Below are positions 33,946 to 43,985 of a DNA stretch of 57,441 nt, in pieces; position 1 is the first letter of the stretch, and each line of letters opens with the position of its first letter. Both the position numbers and the translations under genes were made by a program. Origin of the DNA: Lachnospiraceae bacterium (lineage in GTDB: Bacteria; Bacillota; Clostridia; Lachnospirales; Lachnospiraceae); assembly GCA_024696945.1 (NCBI GenBank), contig JAILGF010000144.1:1-57441 (forward strand), given 5' to 3'. The notes beneath the pieces were generated by a model. That model made no database searches and was not told where the DNA came from. It was given only the letters and a program-made list of their open reading frames with translations.

Positions 33946-34899
33946 TTAAATAATGCCTTTAAGTTTGGCAGCCGACAAGATGAATTTCAGCATCTGCTCG
34001 TCGTTTTCAAAGCGGGTGCGGTTAACCTCCATGGTTTCACGTTCGCGTTTGAACCAGGTAAGCTGCTTCTTGGCAAAATGCCTTGTGTCACGCTTTATCA
34101 GTTCGACTGCTGCCTCGTACGTGCATTCTCCGTTCAGATAATCGGCCATTTCCTTATATCCCAATCCAAGCATTGACGGAAGCTCCCTTGAATAGCCCTT
34201 TGCCAGTAATGCTCTAACTTCATCAGCCAGACCTTCACGGAGCATGTCGTCAACCCTGTTGTTTATCCTGCCGTAAACCTTTGCCCTGTCATCGTTCAGT
34301 ACGCAATAAAGGAAATTGTAAGGACTTGTGCGTTCACGCTGTTCATCATTATGCTCTGAAAGCTTTCCGCCGGAAAGCATGTTAAATTCAAGTCCGTGAA
34401 GCACACGTCGTGTATTGTTCTTATGAATAACCTCAGCATATGCCGGATCGACTTCTTTCAACCTTTCATACATGAAATCAATGCCTTTTTCTTCAAGAGT
34501 ATCCTCAAGCATTGTTTTTATTTCGGCACGTCTTTCCTCATCAAAGTCCGTAAACTCTACGTCATACAGGACCGACTGTATATAAAAACCCGTACCTCCC
34601 GCTATTATCGGCATTTTGCCTCTTGAAAGGATGTCCTTTATGCATTCCTCGGCTTTTTGCTTGAATATGGTCACGTTAAATTCTTCATCGGGATCCAGTA
34701 TATCTATCAGATAATGCGGTACTCCGTACTTTTCTTCTTCGCGGATCTTTGCGGTTCCTATATCCATACCCCTGTAAACCTGCATTGAATCTGCGGATAT
34801 TATCTCTCCTGAAAGCTCCAAAGCAAGCTTTACCGACAAAGATGTTTTTCCGACAGCTGTCGGTCCCGTAATAATGATAAGAGGTGGTCTGTTATCCAT
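33946..34899 (-). CDS. miaA: tRNA dimethylallyltransferase MiaA
   Basis: 317 residues. P-loop GPTAVGKTSLS near residue 10, followed by EIISADSMQVYRGMDIGTAK and GGTGFYIQS. It transfers the dimethylallyl group to A37 of tRNAs that read UNN codons. The C-terminal QLTWFKRERE block is complete. Located after mutL, a common arrangement. Confidence 0.97.
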   Translation of the reverse strand: MDNRPPLIIITGPTAVGKTSLSVKLALELSGEIISADSMQVYRGMDIGTAKIREEEKYGVPHYLIDILDPDEEFNVTIFKQKAEECIKDILSRGKMPIIAGGTGFYIQSVLYDVEFTDFDEERRAEIKTMLEDTLEEKGIDFMYERLKEVDPAYAEVIHKNNTRRVLHGLEFNMLSGGKLSEHNDEQRERTSPYNFLYCVLNDDRAKVYGRINNRVDDMLREGLADEVRALLAKGYSRELPSMLGLGYKEMADYLNGECTYEAAVELIKRDTRHFAKKQLTWFKRERETMEVNRTRFENDEQMLKFILSAAKLKGII

Positions 34900-34983
34900 A
34901 TATGTTTTTCCCTATATTCTATCAGATACTTTCTTTACAGACTCTATTTTCCAAATGTGGATGTCAGAAAATGAGTTGAATAC

Positions 34984-37104
34984 TTACAGAATACGCTTAA
35001 ATTTCTTCTCGATCTCACGCTTTGTTACGTCTATGATTATGGGGCGTCCGTGTGGACAGTTAAAGGGATTCTCGGCTTCTAAAAGCAGTTTGATAAGCTC
35101 CCTTGCTTCGGCTTCCGACAGTTCGGTATTGCCCTTAACTGCTGCCTTACAAGCACAGGTTGCGATTTTTTCCTTTATTCCCTTTATAACGTTTCCCTTT
35201 ATATCTTTTCCTAGTTCATCCAGAAGTTCAAGGAGCATGTCCTTTGGTTCAACTCCGTATAGATTCAAAGGAATTTCCGAAAGGGCGTATTCATGTCCTC
35301 CGAAATGCTCCAGTACAAATCCGTAGCCTGCCAGTTCCTCACTGAATCTTTCCGCAGTATCCTCTTCCTGAGCAGAAAGGGATATTATAAGCGGAGGCGA
35401 AAGAAGCTGAGATGAATTATCGGTCCCTATGCTCTTCATAAACTTCTCATAGAGGATTTTTTCATGGGCCGCATGCTGATCTATGATATAACAGCTGCCT
35501 GCGGATTCTATTATCCAATATGTGTCAAAGATCTGTCCTACTATCCTGTACCCGGTGCTGAATACTCTATTAAATTCCGATCTTGTAGATATATGGTGAT
35601 CCTCATCAAATAAAGTTGCCTGTTTGTAGCTTTCTGCTTGATACTCAGTCTTCTCTACTTGGTACTCCGTTTCTTCCTCTTGTACAGCTACGATATTTCT
35701 TGTTTCTTCTATACGATAACCATCATCTGTAGCAGGCTGTGATGCTACAACTGCAATTTCAATTCTATCAGTTTTATCTGTAGGTTTTTCCTGTAATAGA
35801 GTTTGAACTACAGGATTATTTAATTTTGATGTATCTGGTATTTGTCTTGATATTTCTTTATCATCATTTTTATTATAATAATTAATGTTATTTGAATTAT
35901 TGTTGTCCAAGCCGACATTTAAAGTTTGTTTCTGTGTTACACCGATGGGTTCGTTCTTTTTAGAAGCCCTTTCTTCTGCTTCATCCACAAACCGGATAGT
36001 TCCGAGCTCCTTGTTCCTCCTGTTTACCTCAAACGGTTCGGGCACATACTTTGCCTTCTGTTCTTCATCGGTTTTTTTGTAGGAGTCATCCTTTTCAGCC
36101 TTATGGATCAGAGCCTTGTCTGAAAATGCATCGGTAATGGCTGAATATACCGTCTGATAAACAGCCTCAGGGTTTTCAAAACGAACCTCCTGTTTTGAGG
36201 GATGAACATTAACATCCATTATTGCAGGATCTATTTCTATATATAATGCCGTAAAGGGATACTTATGCTGCATAAGATACGGCTGATAAGCATCCTCTAT
36301 GGCTTTGTATATGATCTGGCTTCTGATATATCTTCCGTTTACGTAATAATTCTCGGTATTTCTGTTATTCCTTACAACCACAGGCTTACAGATACATCCC
36401 GAAATATGTATGTTCCTTAAATCCGTATAATCAAGCTCTATGATTGCTGAAGCAATGTCCCTTCCATATATACCGAAAATGACGTCCTTCATCTTTCCGC
36501 TTCCGTTTGTAAACAGAACGTTTCTTCCGTTGTTAACGTACTTAATACTTACTTCGGGATGTGAAAGTGCGATCCTCTCTACTGTTTCGTTGCAATATGA
36601 CCCTTCAGTTGCAGAGCTTTTAAGGAATTTTCTTCTTACAGGCACGTATTTAAACACGTCTCTTATGATAAATGTGGTTCCGTCCGGAGCTCCGACGTCT
36701 TCAAATGCCTTTTCCTCTCCTCCGCCTATTACGAAGCGCACTCCCGAAAAATCGTCCTTTGTCTTGGTAATAAGTTCTACATCCGCAACGGCGGCGATAC
36801 TTGCAAGTGCTTCACCTCTGAAACCAAGGGATGTAATGCATGAAAGGTCCTCGGCGGTCTTTATTTTGCTCGTGGTATGCCTAACAAAGGCAATACGTAT
36901 ATCGTCCCTCGCGATTCCCGATCCGTTATCGGTAATCCTTATAAGGTCGATGCCTCCGCCCTTTATTTCGATGGAAACGGACTTTGCCCCGGCATCAATC
37001 GAGTTTTCAACCAGTTCCTTTATTATTGAAGCCGGTCTGTCTATTACCTCGCCCGCGGCAATCTGATTTATTGTACCCTTGTCAAGCACATTGATATTTC
37101 CCAT
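34984..37104 (-). CDS. mutL: DNA mismatch repair protein MutL
   Basis: 706 residues. GHKL ATPase motifs: ELVENSIDAGA, DNGSGI and GFRGEAL. The C-terminal domain has the endonuclease motif DQHAAHEKILYE (DQHA-x2-E-x4-E), so it should nick the daughter strand as in organisms without MutH. A C-terminal PHGRP block is also present. The long linker (about 345-520) is low-complexity and includes repeated TEYQ(V/A)E units. It is transcribed after mutS with a 44-nt gap. Confidence 0.96.
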   Translation of the reverse strand: MGNINVLDKGTINQIAAGEVIDRPASIIKELVENSIDAGAKSVSIEIKGGGIDLIRITDNGSGIARDDIRIAFVRHTTSKIKTAEDLSCITSLGFRGEALASIAAVADVELITKTKDDFSGVRFVIGGGEEKAFEDVGAPDGTTFIIRDVFKYVPVRRKFLKSSATEGSYCNETVERIALSHPEVSIKYVNNGRNVLFTNGSGKMKDVIFGIYGRDIASAIIELDYTDLRNIHISGCICKPVVVRNNRNTENYYVNGRYIRSQIIYKAIEDAYQPYLMQHKYPFTALYIEIDPAIMDVNVHPSKQEVRFENPEAVYQTVYSAITDAFSDKALIHKAEKDDSYKKTDEEQKAKYVPEPFEVNRRNKELGTIRFVDEAEERASKKNEPIGVTQKQTLNVGLDNNNSNNINYYNKNDDKEISRQIPDTSKLNNPVVQTLLQEKPTDKTDRIEIAVVASQPATDDGYRIEETRNIVAVQEEETEYQVEKTEYQAESYKQATLFDEDHHISTRSEFNRVFSTGYRIVGQIFDTYWIIESAGSCYIIDQHAAHEKILYEKFMKSIGTDNSSQLLSPPLIISLSAQEEDTAERFSEELAGYGFVLEHFGGHEYALSEIPLNLYGVEPKDMLLELLDELGKDIKGNVIKGIKEKIATCACKAAVKGNTELSEAEARELIKLLLEAENPFNCPHGRPIIIDVTKREIEKKFKRIL

Positions 37105-37148
37105 GTTTCCACCTGCCTTTTTCTAACTCTTTTCTGCCGGATAAAATT

Positions 37149-39833
37149 TTACTGTCTCAGCTCTTCCTGCAGCTCAGCCAGCTTGTTCAATGCCTGGATA
37201 GGAGTTAAACTCATGATGTCAAGCTCCCTGATATCATCCAGGATATTGTCATGCTTTCTTTCAGCAAAGAATGATAGCTGGTTCATCTCCATCTCATTCT
37301 TTTTCTTAGGCTTTGCGGTCCTGTATTTGTCTGCCACATTACCTCCGGTCTTTATCATCTCGCTTCTATCATGCGAATTGATGTCGTTAAGGCTCAACAC
37401 CTCCACTATCTCCTTGGCACGCTTCAAAATATCCTCAGGAAGCCCTGCAAGACGTGCGACTTGGATTCCGTAGCTCTTATCGGCTCCGCCGTTTACTATC
37501 TTTCTTAAGAAGATGATATCCTCGCCCTGCTCCTTTACCGCAATGCTGAAGTTCTTTACACAGTCCAGTCTTTCCTCAAGCTCCGTGAGCTCATGATAAT
37601 GGGTTGCAAAAAGCGTTTTTGCACCGATTTTTGATGAATCTGCTATATATTCCACTACTGCCCATGCAATCGCAAGTCCGTCAAACGTACTGGTTCCTCT
37701 TCCGATCTCATCCAGGATAAGAAGGCTCTTTGACGTGGCATTGGTCATAATCTGCGAAACCTCATTCATTTCAACCATGAATGTACTCTGTCCGGATGCC
37801 AGATCGTCGGAAGCACCCACTCTCGTGAATACCCTGTCAACAAGTCCTATATCCGCCGAATCCGCCGGAACAAAGCTTCCCATCTGTGCCATCAGTACAA
37901 TAAGCGCAGTCTGACGCATATAGGTTGATTTTCCGGCCATATTGGGACCGGTGATGATTGCTATCCTGCTTTCTGAGTCATTCAGATATGTGTCGTTCGC
38001 AACGAAATCCGTTCCCTTAAGAACTCTTTCGACAACCGGATGTCTTCCGCCCTTTATGTTGATTGTTCCGTTTTCGTTTAGCGTCGGTCTTACATAACCG
38101 TTTCTCTCAGCAACGTAAGAAAGTGAGCACAGGCAATCCACCATAGCGATCTTCTTAGCGGTTTTCTGTATCCTTACAATGTTATCGGCCACCTTTTCGC
38201 GAAGCTCGGTAAACATTTCGTATTCCAGGCTCATCAGCCTGTCCTCTGCATTAAGTATCTTATCCTCAAGCTCTTTAAGCTCCGGAGTCGTATAGCGTTC
38301 GGCCTGAGCTAAGGTCTGCTTTCTTATCCAGTTCTCGGGCACCATGTTCTTATACATGCTGGTTACTTCAAGGCAGTACCCGAATACCCTGCTGTATTTA
38401 ATCCTAAGATTCTTTATGCCCGTTTTTTCCCTTTCACTTGCTTCAAGCTCCGCAAGCCAGCTTTTTCCTTCGGTCTTGGCGGATCTCAACTCGTCAATTT
38501 TTGTGCTGAAACCGTCCCTTATTATCCCGCCCTCACGGATATTTATCGGAGGCTCGTCGGTTATGGTCTCATCTATCACTTTCTTTAGATCAGAAAGTGT
38601 ATCAATTTCATCATAAAGGCTTTTTAAGAGCGAAGATTTAAACTCTCCGAGCACGGTCTTAATTGGTGAAATAAACCCTGCTGAAGAAGCAAAGGCTATC
38701 ATATCCCTTGGATTGGCATTACGATAGCTTATCCTTCCGGCAAGTCTTTCAAGATCGTATATGGAATTAAGGTATTCCCTTATCTCTTCTCTGTTAAATA
38801 CGTTATTGTTTAGTTCCTCTATGGAATCAAGACGTTTTTCAATCTCATCCTTTTCCAGTAACGGCTGTTCTACAAAGCTTCTGAGCATTCTGGCTCCCAT
38901 TGCCGTTCCTGTCTTGTCAAGCACATGGAGCAGAGAACCCACTCTGTTTTTATCTCTCATTGTTTCAGTCAGTTCCAGGTTTCTTCTGGTCTGGCTGTCG
39001 ATTATCATATATTTCCCGGAAACATATGGAACAATGGTCGTTACGTGGTCGAGCGAGATCATCTGGGTTTCAAGGGCATACCTTAAAACCGCACCGGCAG
39101 CGGCCTTTGCGGCAGGATATATATTTATCCCGAGCTCCGAGCAGTCCTTCTTTTTAAAATGATTTGCCAGAACCTTTTCGCATTTCACCGAATCAAAGTA
39201 ATCCGGTCCAACGGTTCCTACCGATACCTTAAGCTTTTCCTTGATCGTCTCAAAATCAAGCCCCGATATCAGGAATGCCTCGTTACATATCAGCTCAGCG
39301 GGTGAAAGCTTGTAGATCTCGTCGTTTATCTTTGTAAGTGTCTCAAGCTCCTGTATAAAGAAATCTCCCGTAGAAACATCAAGAGCAGCCATTCCGTACA
39401 TATCGTCGCAGTAGTAAACGCCCGCCAGATAATTATTACGGCTCTCATCGAGCGCCTGAGGATTAATATTTGTTCCGGGTGTTACAACACGGATAACCTC
39501 ACGTTTTACAAGTCCCTTTGCAAGGGCCGGGTCCTCCACCTGCTCGCATATGGCAACCTTATGTCCGTTCTCCACAAGCTTTGTAATATAGCCCTCTGAT
39601 GCATGGAAGGGCACACCGCACATGGGCGCACGCTCCTCTAAACCGCAGCTTTTTCCCGTAAGAGTAAGTTCCAGCTCCTTTGATACCAAAAGGGCATCAT
39701 CAAAGAACATCTCGTAGAAGTCTCCGAGACGGTAAAAAAGAATGCAGTCCTTATATTCATCTTTTATCTTCATGTACTGCACCATTACAGGTGTCAGCTG
39801 TTCGTAATTGATATTGTTCAAATCTCCTCCCAT
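37149..39833 (-). CDS. mutS: DNA mismatch recognition protein MutS
   Basis: 894 residues. N-terminal mismatch domain with DCILFYRLGDFYEMF (Phe-x-Glu inside), then the clamp domains. The ATPase has GPNMAGKSTYMRQ and DEIGRGTSTFDGLA. The C-terminal ELDIMSLTPIQALNKLAEL is typical. Two starts are possible: the ATG at 39833 has no ribosome binding site, whereas TTG at 39821 follows GGGAGG and overlaps the upstream stop in a TTGA junction. The TTG start would remove four residues and suggests translational coupling to the MutS-like gene. Confidence 0.96.
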   Translation of the reverse strand: MGGDLNNINYEQLTPVMVQYMKIKDEYKDCILFYRLGDFYEMFFDDALLVSKELELTLTGKSCGLEERAPMCGVPFHASEGYITKLVENGHKVAICEQVEDPALAKGLVKREVIRVVTPGTNINPQALDESRNNYLAGVYYCDDMYGMAALDVSTGDFFIQELETLTKINDEIYKLSPAELICNEAFLISGLDFETIKEKLKVSVGTVGPDYFDSVKCEKVLANHFKKKDCSELGINIYPAAKAAAGAVLRYALETQMISLDHVTTIVPYVSGKYMIIDSQTRRNLELTETMRDKNRVGSLLHVLDKTGTAMGARMLRSFVEQPLLEKDEIEKRLDSIEELNNNVFNREEIREYLNSIYDLERLAGRISYRNANPRDMIAFASSAGFISPIKTVLGEFKSSLLKSLYDEIDTLSDLKKVIDETITDEPPINIREGGIIRDGFSTKIDELRSAKTEGKSWLAELEASEREKTGIKNLRIKYSRVFGYCLEVTSMYKNMVPENWIRKQTLAQAERYTTPELKELEDKILNAEDRLMSLEYEMFTELREKVADNIVRIQKTAKKIAMVDCLCSLSYVAERNGYVRPTLNENGTINIKGGRHPVVERVLKGTDFVANDTYLNDSESRIAIITGPNMAGKSTYMRQTALIVLMAQMGSFVPADSADIGLVDRVFTRVGASDDLASGQSTFMVEMNEVSQIMTNATSKSLLILDEIGRGTSTFDGLAIAWAVVEYIADSSKIGAKTLFATHYHELTELEERLDCVKNFSIAVKEQGEDIIFLRKIVNGGADKSYGIQVARLAGLPEDILKRAKEIVEVLSLNDINSHDRSEMIKTGGNVADKYRTAKPKKKNEMEMNQLSFFAERKHDNILDDIRELDIMSLTPIQALNKLAELQEELRQ

Positions 39834-41515
39834 TCGCCGGACTCGATATATTTGTCAGCAGCCTTCTCAGCCTTTTCTGTTATTTCATTTTCAAATCCTA
39901 GCATCTTTAAAAGAAGTATTGCATTTCTTGTAACGGCTCTTCCGTCCTTCAGCTTATAATCGAAGGTTACTCCGTCATCCTCAACCTTTTCCTCAAAGTG
40001 ATACAGCTTAAAATACTTTTCAAGTATGTAAGTAAGCTCTATATCATGCGTTGCCGCAAAAAGCATGCAGTTCCTCTGTCCGATATAAGAAAGGATCCTC
40101 GAGGATGCGGCAATTCTTTCAAGTGTATTTGTTCCTCTTAAAACCTCATCGATAAAAATCAGTAACGGTACACGGTCGTTCAAGCTGTCACATATACGTT
40201 TCAGTGATTTTATTTCAACTATGTAATAGCTCTCTCCGTCGGAAAGGTTGTCGTTCAGTGCCATTGAAGTCATGCATTTGAAGAAGCAGGCACTGTAGCG
40301 GTCCGCCATTACCGTATTTACACTCTGTGCAAGTATGGAATTGATGGCAACCGTTTTTATAAAGGTCGATTTTCCCGAAGCGTTTGAACCAGTAAGAAGC
40401 ACATCACCGTTCTCCTTGAAATTATTCTTTACCGCATCAATGATCAAGGGATGATAAATGTTTTCAACGTCTATTCCGACACTCCCTGCACCCGCCGCCT
40501 TTTTAAGCTCCGGTCTGCACCATGCCCCCATCAGCTTTCTGAACGATGCCACAGCTATCATTGAATCGATAAGTCCTATGGTTTCGAAAATAATATCAAA
40601 ATCTTCCTTACGGTTCTTGAGCTTGTCAAGCATGACGTTAAATCTGATCAGATCTATATGGGTGGCCATTCTCATGTAATCAAGCACCAGTTCCAAAACA
40701 TCACCGTTGCTTTTCTTAGATACGATAAGTGTTGCTCCCTTGGTAACACTTTTGAACTTCTTGATCTGCTCCTTCATTCTTCCGGTATATCCTGAAAGAG
40801 TTTCATCCTCTATTGCACAGAGCTTTTGAGAAAGGTCGATGGTCCTTAAAAGATATGCTACAACCACATAATAATTCTCTATCCTGCCCTTGCGTTTAAA
40901 ATACGAGATTACATTGTAGAAGAAAACACCTATTGTAGCAATGATTCCCAACGAAGGAACAAAGAATATCGAAGCTATTGCTGCTACAAGAAGGATTATG
41001 CACAGAATATGAGGGAAATTGTCCTCAGATTCAAGCTTTTCAAGGCTGCTTAGATATTCATAAACCGACACCTTATCGATCTTACCAGCTTTTGCCAGTA
41101 CCTTCTGTACGTTCAGTCTTTTTTCTTCGTTTTTTGAGAAATAATCTATAAGTTTTTCCCTGTCGGCAAGCTTTTCGTTTTCAAGTGCAGGCGTCCTTAA
41201 AAGATAGTAAAGGTACTCCTCACCTATCGAGCTCTGGGTGGCATCCATGGTTATATATACCCTGTCCATATCAAGGTCATGCCATGTGCCGTCATCTATA
41301 AATGTATGATCATCGTTTTCAGGGAACTTTTTACTCATTTCTCCCGAATAAAAACCGATGGACTTATACTTCTCGTATGAATATTCTATTTCGGGAACCA
41401 GACCAAAGCCCTTGCGAAGCTTTTCCTCCAGCCTCTTTTCAGCCTTTTTCTGCAGATATATCCCGCCTGCAAAAAAGCAGACGAGTGCTGCGGCAACACC
41501 AATGATTACTTCCAT
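39818..41515 (-). CDS. membrane-anchored MutS-like ATPase
   Basis: 565 residues. An N-terminal membrane segment (about 3-19) and a hydrophobic hairpin (about 169-206) surround soluble parts; then a helical clamp-like region and a MutS domain V ATPase with TGSNASGKST (375-384) and Walker B FIDEVLRGTNTLERIAAS. It lacks the mismatch-recognition (domain I) and connector domains of MutS, and lacks the Smr nuclease domain of MutS2. Predicted membrane association is unusual for a MutS-fold protein. It heads the operon in front of mutS and starts after GGAG. Its role is unknown. Confidence 0.85.
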   Translation of the reverse strand: MEVIIGVAAALVCFFAGGIYLQKKAEKRLEEKLRKGFGLVPEIEYSYEKYKSIGFYSGEMSKKFPENDDHTFIDDGTWHDLDMDRVYITMDATQSSIGEEYLYYLLRTPALENEKLADREKLIDYFSKNEEKRLNVQKVLAKAGKIDKVSVYEYLSSLEKLESEDNFPHILCIILLVAAIASIFFVPSLGIIATIGVFFYNVISYFKRKGRIENYYVVVAYLLRTIDLSQKLCAIEDETLSGYTGRMKEQIKKFKSVTKGATLIVSKKSNGDVLELVLDYMRMATHIDLIRFNVMLDKLKNRKEDFDIIFETIGLIDSMIAVASFRKLMGAWCRPELKKAAGAGSVGIDVENIYHPLIIDAVKNNFKENGDVLLTGSNASGKSTFIKTVAINSILAQSVNTVMADRYSACFFKCMTSMALNDNLSDGESYYIVEIKSLKRICDSLNDRVPLLIFIDEVLRGTNTLERIAASSRILSYIGQRNCMLFAATHDIELTYILEKYFKLYHFEEKVEDDGVTFDYKLKDGRAVTRNAILLLKMLGFENEITEKAEKAADKYIESGEWEEI

Positions 41516-41597
41516 ATATGACTCCGTTTTTAATCTTCATTTTCCGATTGAAAGGGTATATCCTTTAGGCTCAAAAAAACCGGACATACATCTTTTA

Positions 41598-41626
41598 ATT
41601 TTACCCTATTACGCCGGATATGTCAA
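41598..41626 (-). promoter_or_regulatory. promoter of the MutS-like/mutS/mutL/miaA operon
   Basis: Minus strand TTGACA (41626-41621), a 17-nt spacer and TAAAAT (41603-41598), a near-consensus sigma-A promoter. The -35 lies in one arm of a small inverted repeat, TGTCAAA/TTTTGACA (41621-41640). Confidence 0.88.
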
Positions 41627-41640
41627 AGAGATTTTTGACA

Positions 41641-41685
41641 AAAAGAAAGCAGCACATCCCGGGTAAAGGATATGCTGCATATTTT
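41641..41685 (-). terminator. terminator of the NlpC/P60 gene
   Basis: An 11-bp stem, GCAGCATATCC against GGATGTGCTGC (41649-41659 and 41668-41678), is flanked by TTTCTTTTT on the minus strand and by ATATTTTTTT on the plus strand. It can work in both directions. Confidence 0.88.
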
Positions 41686-41693
41686 TTTCTGCA

Positions 41694-42782
41694 TTAATCT
41701 ATAAAGTTCTTTATCTTCAGAACCGTTCTGTAATTAACGGGTGATACCTTACATCCGTACTTACGTCCGCTCTCATGGATGATCATTCCGTCGCCCATAT
41801 AGATAGCCACATGATTAACCTTTCCTGACGAAGAGCCATAGAAAACGAGATCACCCGGCTGTGCGTTCGCAAGAGAAACGGTACGTCCCTTTGAAGAAGC
41901 CGCTATATCGTAGGAAGCTCTCGGAAGATCCTTTGTGCTGATACCACACGCCCTGTATACTGCCAGACAGAAGCCCGAGCAATCGGCACCGGTTGTAAGG
42001 CTGTTGCCGCCCCATACGTATTTAAGTCCGATATGTTTTTTAGCTTCGGTAATAATGGACATTCTTAACGAGTTAACTCCAACCTTGGATTCTCCGTTGA
42101 TAACCTGTGAAAGCGAAACTGCCTTATCCCATGTATAAGCTACATCTACAAAATCCTTTGAAATATAGCCCTCAAGATCATCACAATATGCTTTAACCCA
42201 GATAACGGTATTGTCATCCTTTGAGATAACACACTCTTCGATAACGGGAAGCTGCTCTCCGTAGCTTACAGTAGCAATGATGTTGTCATCACTTGATGTA
42301 TCGGGCTCGGAACGGAAATTAACCACGCCTGCATTAACGGTAGCCATAAGAGTTGAAAGGGACTCTGCCATCTCCATGCCCTTTTCGCCGGTGATAAGAT
42401 AATCTTCCGAAACATATCCTTCTATCTTTCCCGACTTAATATGTGCCCAACCGTCCTTTGAATCAAGAACCACGCACATTCCGTTTTTGGGAAGGTATCC
42501 GATAACCTGTGAACCGGTACCGGGTGTCTTTCTTATGTTCAAGTAATCGTTAACGTTGGCAAATGCAACATTTTCAGGAATCTCAGCTGACTCTGAAAAA
42601 AGCTCTGCAATATTTCCTTCGGTGTTCGTATTGTAATATTTGTCAAGATAATACGATAATCCGCCGATGGCTCTTTCACCGGTAATAACTCCCGCATTTA
42701 CCTTTGTATCTGTTTTTAATGTTGCTATAAGACAGATTGCAAATACCGCAAGAGCCGCCTTAATACATATTTTTTTATTCAT
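41694..42782 (-). CDS. secreted SH3-NlpC/P60 cell-wall hydrolase
   Basis: 362 residues. A signal peptide (about 1-30, cut near VNA-GV) is followed by two bacterial SH3-type domains (about 72-132 with LNIRKTPGTGSQVIGYL; about 145-213 with VNFRSEPDTSSDDNIIA) and a C-terminal NlpC/P60 peptidase. The catalytic Cys is C268 in GADCSGFC and the His is H324 in VNHVAIYMG. It should cut D-Glu-diaminopimelate-type bonds in peptidoglycan. It is monocistronic, with its own promoter and terminator. Confidence 0.93.
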   Translation of the reverse strand: MNKKICIKAALAVFAICLIATLKTDTKVNAGVITGERAIGGLSYYLDKYYNTNTEGNIAELFSESAEIPENVAFANVNDYLNIRKTPGTGSQVIGYLPKNGMCVVLDSKDGWAHIKSGKIEGYVSEDYLITGEKGMEMAESLSTLMATVNAGVVNFRSEPDTSSDDNIIATVSYGEQLPVIEECVISKDDNTVIWVKAYCDDLEGYISKDFVDVAYTWDKAVSLSQVINGESKVGVNSLRMSIITEAKKHIGLKYVWGGNSLTTGADCSGFCLAVYRACGISTKDLPRASYDIAASSKGRTVSLANAQPGDLVFYGSSSGKVNHVAIYMGDGMIIHESGRKYGCKVSPVNYRTVLKIKNFID

Positions 42783-42837
42783 ACAAACCTCATTAAGATT
42801 TTCTTTTTTTCTGTAAAAAATCCGCCTTCAGTTTGTT

Positions 42838-42866
42838 ATACTATCACAAAATTACATATTTGTCAA
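42838..42866 (-). promoter_or_regulatory. promoter of the NlpC/P60 gene
   Basis: Minus strand TTGACA (42866-42861), a 17-nt spacer and TAGTAT (42843-42838). Just upstream, an AT-rich imperfect inverted repeat (ATTACAT.../ATGTAAT...) directly follows the gpsA stop and may be a weak terminator. Confidence 0.85.
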
Positions 42867-42914
42867 TAAATTATTACAAAATAATTACATTTTTGCTTTT
42901 GGACATGTAATAAT

Positions 42915-43937
42915 TTAGTTCGTATAATCCCAGTCAACTGCCGAATGTTCGTTGGTCTTATCCCTCATAAAGAGCTGGCCAACAGCCTCATGAACGTCCT
43001 GACCGTTAAAGAGAATGTCATAAACTTCCTGCACAATGGGCATTTCCACTTCATATTTATCGGCAAGAGCCTTTGCTGCTTTTGCACAATAAACACCCTC
43101 AACGACCTGATTAACCTGCTTCATCGCATCCTCTACGCTCATCCCCTGTCCGATAAGGTATCCCGCGTTCCAGTTTCTGGAGTGATGTGAGGTTGCCGTA
43201 ACAAACAGGTCGCCCACACCCGAAAGGCCGCAGAGCGTCTCGATCTTTGCGCCCATCTTCTTTCCTAAGCGGCTTATTTCTGCGATTCCTCTTGTCATAA
43301 GAGCCGCCTTGGTATTATCTCCGTAGCCGAGTCCGTCTGACATTCCGGCTGCAAGAGCAATAACGTTCTTTATTGAACCGCCCAGTTCAACACCTATAAC
43401 ATCATCGCTTGTATATACCCTAAAGGTCTTTGTCATGAATATATCCTGGATCTTCTTTGCTGCTTCTTCTGATCTGGATGCTACTACAACAGTAGTAGGA
43501 ATCAATCTGCTTACCTCTTCCGCATGTGAAGGACCGGAAAGAACCGCAAGTGTTGCATTTTTTATCTCATCTCCGATAATATCGAGAATTGTACTCAATG
43601 TTTTTTCTTCAATACCCTTAGCCACGTTTACTACAAGCTGTCCGTCCTTAATGTAAGGAGCTACCAGCTTGGCGGTATTTCTTACGTAAGGAGATGCAAC
43701 CGCAAAAACAATCACCTCAGGATTGCTTCCGTTTACCGCATATTTTTCATCAAGAGTAAGCTCCACGGAATCCGGAAGAACGGCTCCGGGAAGATTCTTG
43801 ATGTTTTTCCTGTCTGCTTCAAGAGCTTCGATCTCTGCGGCTATCTTAGACCAGAGAACTACTTTTACTCCCTTATTTGCTAAAAGGATTGTTAGTGCGG
43901 TACCCCAAGTACCGCTTCCTAAAACTGTTACTGACAT
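42915..43937 (-). CDS. gpsA: NAD(P)H-dependent glycerol-3-phosphate dehydrogenase
   Basis: 340 residues. Dinucleotide motif GSGTWGTAL at the N-terminus, then FAVASPYVRN, NVAKGIEE and the catalytic-lysine block LGGSIKNVIALAAGM. It makes sn-glycerol-3-phosphate from DHAP for phospholipid synthesis. It follows plsY, whose product uses G3P, after 48 nt. Confidence 0.97.
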   Translation of the reverse strand: MSVTVLGSGTWGTALTILLANKGVKVVLWSKIAAEIEALEADRKNIKNLPGAVLPDSVELTLDEKYAVNGSNPEVIVFAVASPYVRNTAKLVAPYIKDGQLVVNVAKGIEEKTLSTILDIIGDEIKNATLAVLSGPSHAEEVSRLIPTTVVVASRSEEAAKKIQDIFMTKTFRVYTSDDVIGVELGGSIKNVIALAAGMSDGLGYGDNTKAALMTRGIAEISRLGKKMGAKIETLCGLSGVGDLFVTATSHHSRNWNAGYLIGQGMSVEDAMKQVNQVVEGVYCAKAAKALADKYEVEMPIVQEVYDILFNGQDVHEAVGQLFMRDKTNEHSAVDWDYTN

Positions 43938-43985
43938 GATGATTATCTGCCTTAAAAGGCTGCCCTTTCATATTATGTTTTAATT

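Noticed and set aside
36440-37066. 208-codon open frame on the plus strand
   Set aside because: Antisense to the conserved ATPase domain of mutL; composition is typical of a shadow frame.
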